Positions 1 to 6,526 of a DNA stretch of 9,332 nucleotides are shown one piece after another (the first letter of the stretch is position 1; each line of letters begins with the position of its first letter). This DNA is from Eubacteriales bacterium (GTDB taxonomy: Bacteria; Bacillota; Clostridia; Peptostreptococcales; Anaerovoracaceae): assembly GCA_028702415.1 (NCBI GenBank), contig JAQVOT010000034.1, forward strand, positions 1-9,332. Reading direction: 5' to 3'. The notes beneath the pieces were generated by a model, which was not told where the DNA came from, searched no databases, and worked only from the letters and a program-made list of their open reading frames with translations. The translations under genes were made by a program, and so were the position numbers.

Positions 1-1277
1 CCAAAAATCTTTTTTGCTTCTAAGGCCTTATTGATTTCTGCAACGCTTTTTCCGGTTTCATCGAAGTTCAGAACAAATTCCTTGAAGGTGGAATTGAATT
101 CTGCCTTGATTCCAGGTATCTCAGACAAAAGCTGTTTAGCATAATTGGCATTCTGTATCAGCGTTTCGCCGATTTCAACCATTCCCTGAGGCCCCATCAG
201 AGACATGTAAACTGCTGCTGCGATAGTCCACAGTCCTGATGCTGTGCCAACCCAGTCTTTCCCTTTGTCCCTTGCTTCATATGAAGTTCTTTCCGGCAGC
301 ATTTCCGCATAGCCATATTTGCCGTCAACTGTTTCCACTATGGTGTAGCATGCCAGCGGACATTCGGCGACAAACTTTTCTTCATCCTTCATCGCAATAA
401 AGCCTGACTGCCCACCACCACAGTACATGTGAATTCCCAGTGACTGCAGATCACCACAGATAATATCTGCCCCATAATTTGCTGGGGCCTCAAGCACTCC
501 CAATGAAATTGGATCTACACCAACAATTGCAATTGCACCTGCATCGTGAGCGGCTTTTGTGATTTCCTCAGGATTGTCTTCGATAACACCGAAGTAACCC
601 GGGACTTCGAAATATACTGCCGCAGTCCTGTCACTGAGTTTCGCTTTAAGGTCAGTCATATCCAGTCTTCCTGTCTCCCTGTCATATGCTACAGGAACAA
701 TATGCACGCTATTATCCATAATTTCAGGCTGACAAAGTGTTTTTATTACAGCCAATCTGTCAGGTGAGATCTGTGCAGGAATCAGCACTTCATTTCTGCC
801 GGTAATTCTCGATGCCATTCTCAGTGAAAAACCTGCTGCCGTTGCCCAATCGTAGATCGGTTCACTGACCGCTTCAACTCCCAGCATTTCACCCATCATT
901 GAATAGAATTCGAATCTTGCCTGAAATTTGCCAAGGTCAGAATAAGTACCTCCACAGTAAGCAGTTACGAATTCTGCTCTGTTAACTACCTCGTCAACAA
1001 CCGCAGGAACATAATGCTGCCAGCATCCACCACCAAGGAATGAAAGGTATTCCTTGCAGCTTGTGTTCTTGTCCAGCAGCTTTTCAAGATGCCTTCTCAA
1101 TTCTGCCTCTGACCTGATTGGTTCGGGCAGGTCCAGATCTCTACGGAACCTCAGTTCTTCAGGAATCTCTCCATAGATTTCTTCTGTATCCTTAATCCCA
1201 ATAAAATTCATCATTTCCTGTCTTATTTCAGGAACTGAATTCGGAATATAAGGATGAATAAAGGGTTTTCTTGTCAT
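1..1277 (-). CDS. GcvPA-like protein (divergent glycine decarboxylase P-protein subunit 1), 3' end cut by window
   Basis: 425 codons are read from ATG at 1277, preceded by AAAGGAG at good spacing; the frame is still open at base 1. GcvPA is usually about 450 residues, so probably only some 20 are missing. The N-terminus (PEIRQEMM near 16-23, IPEELRFR 38-45), SFLGGG at 79-84, HYVPAVVDEVV at 88-98 and the GDLQSLGI...GGGQSGF block at 275-293 follow the fold-I PLP enzyme GcvPA. Like GcvPA it has no PLP lysine in that block, which in this family sits in the partner subunit GcvPB, expected just beyond base 1. The signatures of true GcvPA are replaced: family TAYTPYQxExSQG reads TAYCGGTYSDLGK (105-117), family MYDGAT reads IYDWAT (141-146), and family KATSNICT reads KGKDWVGT (338-345). 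Last visible gene of the minus-strand set. The fold is confident; glycine as substrate is doubtful. Confidence 0.85.
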   Translation of the reverse strand, partial: MTRKPFIHPYIPNSVPEIRQEMMNFIGIKDTEEIYGEIPEELRFRRDLDLPEPIRSEAELRRHLEKLLDKNTSCKEYLSFLGGGCWQHYVPAVVDEVVNRAEFVTAYCGGTYSDLGKFQARFEFYSMMGEMLGVEAVSEPIYDWATAAGFSLRMASRITGRNEVLIPAQISPDRLAVIKTLCQPEIMDNSVHIVPVAYDRETGRLDMTDLKAKLSDRTAAVYFEVPGYFGVIEDNPEEITKAAHDAGAIAIVGVDPISLGVLEAPANYGADIICGDLQSLGIHMYCGGGQSGFIAMKDEEKFVAECPLACYTIVETVDGKYGYAEMLPERTSYEARDKGKDWVGTASGLWTIAAAVYMSLMGPQGMVEIGETLIQNANYAKQLLSEIPGIKAEFNSTFKEFVLNFDETGKSVAEINKALEAKKIF

Positions 1278-1315
1278 TTATTTCTCCTTTCTGTAAACAA
1301 TCCTCCCCTCATTTT

Positions 1316-1804
1316 TTATCTCTTTTCGGCAAATTCAATTGCCTCCTTACCAGAAATATGCTCAATATCAAGCTCGAAGAATCCTACAGAATCCACTCTG
1401 CTCATCAGATCTTCTTCGGCTCCCTTTTTGAAATCAGGGCTGTATTTTTCAATTAGAAGATTATGGGCGTATTTCTTTGTCTCAACATCTTCAATAATCT
1501 TTGTTCTGCCGAATACGATGACGCTGCGGAAATATGAAGTCCACTCGCTGGCAACAATCTGGTCAGTTTCAATAATTGTAAAACAGGCCTTTTCATGTTT
1601 TTTCATTGCGTCAATTTTATGCCCTTTGGTCATGCAATGAAAATAAAGTTTCCCCTTGTCATAAACAAAACTCATCGGAACTCCATAAGGATAGTCATCG
1701 TCCCCCAGAAGACAAAGAACCCCTGATGTTGCTTTTCTCAGAATTCCATCGCATATTTCAGGTGACAGAATCTGCTTACTGTTTCTGCTTACTTCTCTGA
1801 ACAT
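1316..1804 (-). CDS. Pyridoxamine 5'-phosphate oxidase-fold flavoprotein, NimA-like
   Basis: 162 residues with a split beta-barrel FMN-binding fold. Diagnostic stretches are GVLCLLGDDDYPYGVPMSFV (28-47), LYFHCMTKGHKIDAM (53-67), the acidic-aromatic ACFTIIE (73-79) and YFRSVIVFGR (91-100); these match the NimA/nitroimidazole-resistance group of the PNPOx clan. Family members bind FMN, or sometimes heme, and reduce small substrates; the actual substrate cannot be read from sequence. The start at 1804 is set by GGAGGG a few bases upstream, and the stop of the DUF6485 gene lies only 12 nt before it, so the two are co-transcribed. The GcvPA-like gene follows after 38 nt. True PdxH activity is unlikely, because length and motifs fit the NimA group better. 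A redox or B6-linked role in the same pathway is inference. Confidence 0.85.
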   Translation of the reverse strand: MFREVSRNSKQILSPEICDGILRKATSGVLCLLGDDDYPYGVPMSFVYDKGKLYFHCMTKGHKIDAMKKHEKACFTIIETDQIVASEWTSYFRSVIVFGRTKIIEDVETKKYAHNLLIEKYSPDFKKGAEEDLMSRVDSVGFFELDIEHISGKEAIEFAEKR

Positions 1805-1816
1805 AAGCTCCCTCCA

Positions 1817-2026
1817 TTACTTCCGGTCATTTACTGTTTTTGCAAACATCTCAAAGCTCCAATCTTCAATTGTGTCGATATCCCCGCCTGCAGCCTTAAA
1901 GAAGCATTTTGGAATTTCTCTGCACTTTACACTATCCTCAACGCAGAGATTGCACCCCTGGTCATGATTTGCAGGGTTGAACTCACATGTTTCGTCCGTA
2001 CAAGGACAGAATGATAATTTAGCCAT
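1817..2026 (-). CDS. Small Cys-rich protein, DUF6485 family
   Basis: 69 residues, starting at 2026 behind a textbook AGGAGG seven bases from the ATG. Seven cysteines lie in the first 41 residues: CPC at 7-9, C14, C25, C28, C35 and C41, with H21 between. This matches the small DUF6485 family of anaerobes (CPC...C...H...GC..C...EIP.CFF). The layout suggests a metal site, either zinc or an Fe-S cluster, but no function is established. It sits 12 nt upstream of the NimA-like gene, so a translationally linked pair is likely, for example as a metal or electron-carrying helper of the flavoprotein. That link is inference from spacing only. It has no signal peptide or membrane segment, so it is cytoplasmic. 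Confidence 0.8.
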   Translation of the reverse strand: MAKLSFCPCTDETCEFNPANHDQGCNLCVEDSVKCREIPKCFFKAAGGDIDTIEDWSFEMFAKTVNDRK

Positions 2027-2076
2027 ATGGCACCTCCTATGATATTTCCTTCGTCATTAATACTAATTTATCTTTA

Positions 2077-2113
2077 AAGCGTTAGCCCCACAGACAATAG
2101 GGCCTTCGCGCTT
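2077..2113 (-). repeat. Interrupted hairpin between aminotransferase and DUF6485 genes
   Basis: In the 119-nt gap, AAGCG (2077-2081) pairs with CGCTT (2109-2113), and inside it GCCC (2085-2088) pairs with GGGC (2100-2103). Neither strand has a proper T-run after it, so it is not a convincing intrinsic terminator. It could partly uncouple or process the mRNA between the first gene and the last three. I see no good promoter in this gap. The stem is short and chance is possible. Confidence 0.3.
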
Positions 2114-2145
2114 GCACAATACATTGGCTACCAAGTTTGCCGTTT

Positions 2146-3549
2146 CTATCTGTTATATGTTCCTATTTCAACCAGTTCTGCAATACAATCATCCCATCCA
2201 TGAATCAGTCTGTCAATATCTTCATCTGTAGTAACAGGCGACACCAGCATCATGTTGTGGAATGGTGTGATAATGATGCCTCGGTTATGCAGGTAAATAT
2301 GAGTGTAGTACATGAGATCCCAGTCGAAGTTTTCCTTGGCATCTGTCCCGTTAAGAGGCATTGTCGGCATGAACTGCAGCTCACATCTGGCTCCGGATCT
2401 TGTGAGACTCCATGGCACATTGTGTTTTGCCAGAACGGCCTCCAGCCCGTCAGCAAGTCTTGCCAGCCCCGCAAACATCCTGTCGAAGGCTTCTTCTGTG
2501 GCAACTTCTGCCAGCTGAGTTCTCATGCATGCAATGGCAAACTGGTTGGCTGCGAGAGTTCCGCCGATTCCCATAGGATCGGATACTCCGCCATCGCCGT
2601 ACATCTCGCCAATCCTGTCCGTGATTTCCTTGGTGAAACCATAAACCGCAATAGGTATCCCCCCTGCGATGGATTTACCCATAGTAACGAAGTCAGGCTT
2701 CAGATTATGTGCTCTTGTGTATCCGCCATAACCCTCTGACAGAGTGTGTGTCTCGTCAATAATCATGTAGGAACCATACTTATCGCAAAGTGCCCTGACA
2801 CCCTCCAGGTATCCTTCATCAGGCAGTACCATTCCGCAGTTTGTCATGACAGGTTCCAGCAGAACCGCAGCTACGTCTTCGTGAGCCAGCTCTCTTTCCA
2901 TGGCCTCAAGATCGTTGAATTCAACTACCCTTGTGAGCAGGTCTTTTGGGAGACCGGGATTTGAATCAAAATGGGACCTCAGACAGAGCTTGCCGTCTTC
3001 ACCGATGTGCGGCAGAGTTTCATCGAGACTTCCGTGATAGCATTCCTGCATAACCAGGATCTTAGGTCTGCCTGTAAGTGTTCTGGCATTACGGATGACA
3101 TATCTGTTTGCCTCTGTTGCTGTCATGGCCACCTGCCATGTAGGCAGTCCGAATCTCTTGCTGAGTTCCTTACCTATTTCCAGGCTGTCCAGAGTAGGCA
3201 TCATGGTTGTGATTCCCATGGCCCCTCTTTCAGCTATTGTCCTGGCTGTTGCATCAGGGGAGTGACCGAACATGGCTCCTGTGTCTCCCAGACAGAAATC
3301 TATGTATTCGTTCCCGTCAATATCCCAGCATTTCTCATCCTTGGCCTTTTCCAGGAATACCGGGTGATCTGTCCCCCAGTCTGCCATCCAGGGCATTGGA
3401 ACTCCATCCAGCAGGTTTTCGTGGGCTTTTGCAAAAGCCTCCCTGCTCTTTGGCGTTCTCTCGTTAAAAATTCTGTCCTCTCTTTCTCTGAGCTTTGCCA
3501 ACTCCTCTACCGTGACCAATCTGTATGGACTTTTCTTATCTGTAATCAT
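2146..3549 (-). CDS. Class III PLP-dependent aminotransferase, glutamate-1-semialdehyde aminomutase-like
   Basis: 467 residues from ATG at 3549. An upstream ATG at 3603 would add 18 residues, but it has no ribosome binding site and lies over the promoter; AAGGAG seven bases before 3549 decides the start. Fold-type I, class III features: cofactor-phosphate turn TATEANR (143-149), YHG at 171-173 (stacks on the PLP ring), EP at 232-233, IIDETHT (263-269) with D265 contacting the pyridine nitrogen, and the Schiff-base lysine K292 in TMGKSIAGGIP. Length and C-terminal part (VSPVTTDEDIDRLI, 436-449) resemble glutamate-1-semialdehyde 2,1-aminomutases and related transaminases. The usual SGTEA motif is TATEA here, and no heme-synthesis genes are near, so a catabolic or specialised amino-group transfer is likelier than HemL. 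It is first in the minus-strand set and divergent from the AraC regulator, probably under its control. Confidence 0.88.
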   Translation of the reverse strand: MITDKKSPYRLVTVEELAKLREREDRIFNERTPKSREAFAKAHENLLDGVPMPWMADWGTDHPVFLEKAKDEKCWDIDGNEYIDFCLGDTGAMFGHSPDATARTIAERGAMGITTMMPTLDSLEIGKELSKRFGLPTWQVAMTATEANRYVIRNARTLTGRPKILVMQECYHGSLDETLPHIGEDGKLCLRSHFDSNPGLPKDLLTRVVEFNDLEAMERELAHEDVAAVLLEPVMTNCGMVLPDEGYLEGVRALCDKYGSYMIIDETHTLSEGYGGYTRAHNLKPDFVTMGKSIAGGIPIAVYGFTKEITDRIGEMYGDGGVSDPMGIGGTLAANQFAIACMRTQLAEVATEEAFDRMFAGLARLADGLEAVLAKHNVPWSLTRSGARCELQFMPTMPLNGTDAKENFDWDLMYYTHIYLHNRGIIITPFHNMMLVSPVTTDEDIDRLIHGWDDCIAELVEIGTYNR

Positions 3550-3589
3550 ATTACCACTCCTTTTTAAATAAGATTCATATCTTACATCT

Positions 3590-3618
3590 ATTATAATCTT
3601 CATTCTTTATCAAAAAAA
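3590..3618 (-). promoter_or_regulatory. Candidate weak promoter of the aminotransferase gene set
   Basis: On the minus strand a perfect TATAAT (3590-3595) is preceded at 17 bp by a poor -35, TTTTTT (3613-3618). It implies a leader of about 30 nt before the ATG at 3549. A good -10 with a poor -35 is typical of promoters that need an activator, and an AraC-type gene starts on the other side. Confidence 0.45.
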
Positions 3619-3647
3619 TAGACATATTCCACACATTTCAGTATAAT
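3619..3647 (+). promoter_or_regulatory. Sigma-A promoter of the AraC-family gene
   Basis: TAGACA (3619-3624), 17-bp spacer, TATAAT (3642-3647): only one mismatch to the consensus pair. Predicted transcription start is near 3654, giving a leader of about 30 nt before the ATG at 3685. Confidence 0.7.
3622..3637. promoter_or_regulatory. Candidate AraC-type binding site (direct half-repeats)
   Basis: Read on the minus strand, AATGTGT and AATATGT occur 9 bp apart (6 of 7 bases alike). The site lies inside the -35/-10 spacer of the araC promoter and at about -40 to -54 of the aminotransferase promoter. That is where an activator would both help the weak promoter and repress its own gene. The repeats are short, so this is suggestive only. 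Confidence 0.25.
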
Positions 3648-3684
3648 TTGCTTAAATTACAACCATTTTTTTAGGTTTTGCAGA

Positions 3685-4686
3685 ATGTCAAACAAAGAAG
3701 CTCGACCTGCCCTGGCAGAGGAACAATCAATAGCCTTTTCATACTACAGCCCGGTTTCTGTTTCCATTTACCGTGCCGGGAGGCAGATGCCTCATTATCA
3801 CCGCAGTGAACTGGAAATCATCATGTGCCTTGAAGGAACAGTCGAAGTCTACAGCATGCATGAGAAACACATTCTGCATGAAGGAGACATCAAGGAAGCC
3901 GACACCTTTGACATTCATACTGTAACCTCTGCTGACGATGCTTCTGATAATCTGACGGTTTCGTTCCATTTCAATCTTGCACATCCTCTTTTTGCCGATA
4001 AAGGCTACGAGCTCCTTTACTATGTGTGCAGCAGCGATGGCATAGACAAGGCGAGGAAACTTGCCCTTGACCGTTTGCGCGAACTGCTGTGGGCCTTGCT
4101 GTATGAATGGCTTCACACGAACACAGCCGGGGTTTCTACTGCAATCCGGGCGGACTCCAAAGACAGGATTGCATCCCTTGCATCCCGGGTTCTCCAGACT
4201 TTGCGTGATTCCTTCCAGTACTTCAATGACATCAATCTGGACGATACTTACTCACGCGAGATGCATGACAGATTCGAACACATAATCGCCTACATGCTGG
4301 AGCACTACGCCGAGAAAATTACGATGAATGATATCTGCCAGATTGAGCATTTAAATTATAACTACATGTCTCAGTTTTTTAAAACCACATACCTTAAAAC
4401 TTTCCAGAACTTCCTTCACGAGATCAGGGTCTATCATTCCGAGCATTTGCTTCTGTGCAGGCCGGATATGCCTGTTCCTGATATCGCATACGCCTGTGGT
4501 TTTTCGGACCCTAAACTTTTTTATCGTGAGTTCCGCAGAAAACACGGCCACACCCCTCATCAGCATCGAATCTGGTACAGAAACTACAACAGATTTACCT
4601 GCCCGGACGAAACATATTTGCCAGATGAAAAATCCTCTGAAATAATCCAGAGGATTGCCGCCTTTTTCACCGGTAGTATAGAGTGA
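3685..4686 (+). CDS. AraC-family transcriptional regulator with N-terminal cupin-like domain
   Basis: 333 residues. The N-terminal part (about 20-105) is a cupin-like sensor: MPHYHRSELEIIMCLEGTVEV at 35-55 has the His-rich, Glu-containing first strand, and LHEGDI (64-69) is the turn. A linker to about 195 has no clear domain. The C-terminal part (196-300) holds two AraC HTHs: ITMNDICQIEHLNYNYMSQFFK (212-233) for the first and PVPDIAYACGFSDPKLFYREF (263-283) for the second, ending in the family's RKHGHTPHQHR (285-295). About 35 more residues follow. Start at 3685; its ribosome binding site is weak (AGG about 10 bases upstream), suggesting low expression. It is divergent from the aminotransferase, so it probably activates that set in response to a small ligand. 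The ligand cannot be inferred. Confidence 0.9.
   Translation: MSNKEARPALAEEQSIAFSYYSPVSVSIYRAGRQMPHYHRSELEIIMCLEGTVEVYSMHEKHILHEGDIKEADTFDIHTVTSADDASDNLTVSFHFNLAHPLFADKGYELLYYVCSSDGIDKARKLALDRLRELLWALLYEWLHTNTAGVSTAIRADSKDRIASLASRVLQTLRDSFQYFNDINLDDTYSREMHDRFEHIIAYMLEHYAEKITMNDICQIEHLNYNYMSQFFKTTYLKTFQNFLHEIRVYHSEHLLLCRPDMPVPDIAYACGFSDPKLFYREFRRKHGHTPHQHRIWYRNYNRFTCPDETYLPDEKSSEIIQRIAAFFTGSIE
4631..4656 (-). terminator. Intrinsic terminator of the deacetylase gene, inside the araC 3' end
   Basis: AATCCTCTG (4631-4639) and CAGAGGATT (4648-4656) form a perfect 9-bp stem with an 8-nt loop. On the minus strand it is followed by further T residues (five in a row counting the stem end). It lies about 60 nt past the deacetylase stop and within the coding sequence of the convergent regulator. 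No equivalent terminator for araC itself was seen in the 28-nt gap 4687-4714. Confidence 0.5.
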
Positions 4687-4714
4687 TGTCTCAATTTTCT
4701 ATCTCCATCGTAAA

Positions 4715-5905
4715 CTAATTATTCACACGCTGATGAATGGTAGGCCCGCCTTTTTCCATCGCTTTAAAGGTGTAGCCTTCTTCCAGGGCCCATTCGATGA
4801 TTTCCGGCAGGGCATCCGCCGTGGTTTCTTTGGAAGCACTGTCATGCATCAGTATGACATTATATGTATCCTCCGAGCATTCCTTTTTCACTGAAGACAC
4901 AATCCTCTCGGCGCTGACACTGTTTGCTGAAGCATCATTTGAATCCACATTCCAGTCACTGTGCATGTATCCTTCCAGTTGGACCGCTTTAACAAGCTGA
5001 CTCATAATTCCTTTTTCATAGTTCCGACTGACAGTATTAGAACTTCCTCCCGGGAATCTGATAACAAAGGGTGTGTATCCCAAATCCTTCTGAATCTTTG
5101 CATCTAGGCTGGTGATGTTGTCCATAAAAGCAGTGGTGCTGCTGTAGATTTTGCCGTAGTCATGTGAATATCCGTGAAGGCCGATGGTGCAGCCCTGGTT
5201 GATTGCTCTTTTCAGCATTTTTATTTTTTCTTCGTTCTGTCCATAATCAAGAATGAAGAAGGTTGCCGGTACATCATATTTTTTTAGTGTTTTCAGTATC
5301 CTGGAAGTGACAGTATCACTTGGACCATCGTCAAATGTAAGATAGATCACCTTTTCTATTTTTTTAATCGGCTCTCCAGCAACAATAACTTCGCGGTTTA
5401 CTTTCGCCTCATTACCGTAGGAATCGGAAACCTGATATGAGATGTAGTATTTGCCTTTGTTGTATGTATCAACATAGCCCTTCACCTGGACATTTTCAGT
5501 AACATCACCATCCGAATCGTCCATTGCCAAATGTCCGGGATCATTAAACTGGCTGTATGATCTTATGGTGATGCTTTTGCCCTCTTTCAATGAGATAACC
5601 GGCGGTTCCCTGTCGACCACATTTACCTGACGTTCTGTTTCTGCTGATTTCCCAAGATAATCCACCGTGTATGTGACAGTATAACTCCCAACCTTGTTAT
5701 CGTTCACCTCCGAATCCACCACAACATGGGCTGTGATATCCTTGAATGCAAGTTTTGCTTCGAAGCCGGGCTCATGATAACCATCCTTCATGGTCACCTC
5801 TATGGGATTATCACCATGCAAAGTAATCTTCGGGACAGAAAAGTAATATCCCGTAGCTACAATAAGGGCCAATATTAGAAGAATAATAACCAGCACTTTT
5901 TTCAT
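4715..5905 (-). CDS. Membrane-anchored NodB-type polysaccharide deacetylase with two Ig-like (DUF5011-type) repeats
   Basis: 396 residues. A hydrophobic segment at 4-22 follows MKK and has no lipobox cysteine, so it is an uncleaved anchor or signal peptide with the rest outside the cell. Residues about 27-97 and 100-177 are two bacterial Ig-like repeats (DGYHEPGF / NDPGHLAMDDSDGDV, GSYTVTYTV / GKYYISYQV, each ending in a V-strand). The NodB domain (about 185-385) has all five motifs: TFDDGP at 190-195 with catalytic base D192 and metal ligand D193; H244 and H248 in HGYSH; RFPGG 283-287; DW 317-318; LMHDS 352-356 with catalytic H354. The metal triad Asp-His-His is complete, so it should be active on N-acetylated sugars, most likely peptidoglycan or another wall glycan. 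The start at 5905 has a GGGAAAGAG ribosome site. Convergent with araC by 28 nt; no metabolic link to the left cluster is visible. Confidence 0.92.
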   Translation of the reverse strand: MKKVLVIILLILALIVATGYYFSVPKITLHGDNPIEVTMKDGYHEPGFEAKLAFKDITAHVVVDSEVNDNKVGSYTVTYTVDYLGKSAETERQVNVVDREPPVISLKEGKSITIRSYSQFNDPGHLAMDDSDGDVTENVQVKGYVDTYNKGKYYISYQVSDSYGNEAKVNREVIVAGEPIKKIEKVIYLTFDDGPSDTVTSRILKTLKKYDVPATFFILDYGQNEEKIKMLKRAINQGCTIGLHGYSHDYGKIYSSTTAFMDNITSLDAKIQKDLGYTPFVIRFPGGSSNTVSRNYEKGIMSQLVKAVQLEGYMHSDWNVDSNDASANSVSAERIVSSVKKECSEDTYNVILMHDSASKETTADALPEIIEWALEEGYTFKAMEKGGPTIHQRVNN

Positions 5906-6147
5906 ATCTCTTTCCCTTCACTAGGACGAAGAATATGAGAAATCTTTCGTCCCTCTATAAAGAGTATCCTTTTAGATAATATTCACAGGGTTCTTTCACA
6001 AGGTTTTTACAGTTACATTATACACCATGGATGGGGCATAATCCGTGCACAACTCTTTGTAATCATTTATTGAAGATAATTACCTAATAGACCACGCTTC
6101 ATACTCTGCTCTATGTTCTTCTATGAACTATACTAAGAAAAATTAAA
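5906..6147. other. Gene-free leader region of the deacetylase gene
   Basis: No coding frame is convincing here. On the minus strand TTGTGA with TATCTA 17 bp downstream (about 5970-6000), or an isolated TATAAT near 6020, could be the deacetylase promoter, but both are weak matches. The 7-bp inverted repeat at 5924-5952 lies in the leader. No clear terminator follows the stop of the 87-residue gene at 6148. Confidence 0.5.
5924..5952 (-). repeat. Inverted repeat in the deacetylase leader
   Basis: GGACGAA (5924-5930) and TTCGTCC (5946-5952) form a perfect 7-bp stem with a 15-nt loop, ending about 18 nt before the ATG at 5905 and just upstream of its ribosome binding site. It could be a leader hairpin or an operator; nothing more specific can be said. 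Confidence 0.35.
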
Positions 6148-6411
6148 TCATATCTTGTATAGCTGCCACTGACATCTGGAGCAGAAATATTTCAACTCAA
6201 AACGTTTCTCATGACCATTTATTGTACTCTGGCACTCATAAACAATATTCTCTGCGCCACAGACTTTTGTTTTTGTAGCCTTAATAATCTGATGGACAAA
6301 TACGGTTATTTGTTCTCCATTTTCCTCAACCTTGAACTTGTATGGTATTGGATATTCCCCTGCCGTCCGAAAAACAACCATAGCGTCAACAGGCTTCGCC
6401 AGCAACTTCAT
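6148..6411 (-). CDS. Small SOS-regulated protein of unknown function (87 residues)
   Basis: The start is set at 6411, where AAAGGAAG lies at proper spacing. A longer frame up to 6567 would run through the promoter and is rejected. The protein begins MKLLAKPVDAMVVF, has a basic-aromatic strand YPIPYKFKVEENGEQITVFV (20-39), C51, then YECQSTINGHEKRFELKY (58-75), and ends FCSRCQWQLYKI. It has no membrane segment. It resembles, from memory, a small conserved Clostridia family often found near Y-family translesion polymerases; that recollection needs a search. A LexA box in its promoter makes DNA-damage induction likely. Unlike the usual setting, no polymerase, yolD or other repair gene lies next to it: about 240 nt of non-coding DNA follow on its own strand and over 500 nt precede it. 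Function unknown. Confidence 0.75.
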   Translation of the reverse strand: MKLLAKPVDAMVVFRTAGEYPIPYKFKVEENGEQITVFVHQIIKATKTKVCGAENIVYECQSTINGHEKRFELKYFCSRCQWQLYKI

Positions 6412-6418
6412 AATTGCA

Positions 6419-6426
6419 CTTCCTTT
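6419..6426 (-). promoter_or_regulatory. Ribosome binding site fixing the 6411 start
   Basis: AAAGGAAG on the minus strand, 7 nt before the ATG at 6411. It decides between this start and the longer upstream frame, which has no comparable site. Confidence 0.7.
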
Positions 6427-6436
6427 CTGTATGGTT

Positions 6437-6465
6437 ATTTTACGAACATTTGTTCTTATTGTCAA
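6437..6465 (-). promoter_or_regulatory. Strong sigma-A promoter of the 87-residue gene
   Basis: Minus strand: perfect TTGACA (6460-6465), a 17-bp spacer and TAAAAT (6437-6442, one mismatch). Predicted start of transcription is near 6430, leaving a leader of about 20 nt. Confidence 0.8.
6443..6456. promoter_or_regulatory. LexA (SOS) box
   Basis: CGAACATTTGTTCT has the CGAAC-N4-GTTC core of the Gram-positive LexA operator (consensus CGAACRNRYGTTYC, 12 of 14 positions agree). It fills the spacer between -35 and -10 exactly, so bound LexA would exclude RNA polymerase. This placement is the usual one for strongly repressed SOS genes. Confidence 0.8.
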
Positions 6466-6526
6466 TATGTGTACTTCCCATTTATGATAGTTTCTTAATG
6501 GAAACACGATGCCATGTAATAATAGA

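Noticed and set aside
2027..2145. Possible glycine or other riboswitch upstream of the DUF6485 gene
   Set aside because: No conserved core of a known riboswitch class could be matched; only an interrupted hairpin is present.
2312..3567. Several plus-strand frames of 68 to 200 codons opposite the aminotransferase gene
   Set aside because: Antisense shadows of a clearly conserved gene, without ribosome sites.
3550..3603. An 18-residue N-terminal extension of the aminotransferase from ATG at 3603
   Set aside because: It has no ribosome binding site and overlaps the promoter, whereas ATG at 3549 has AAGGAG at ideal spacing and begins at the usual family position.
6110..6133. GTTC and GAAC near the end of the SOS gene as a second LexA box
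   Set aside because: The half-sites are in the wrong order (GTTC-N6-GAAC) and there is no promoter around them.
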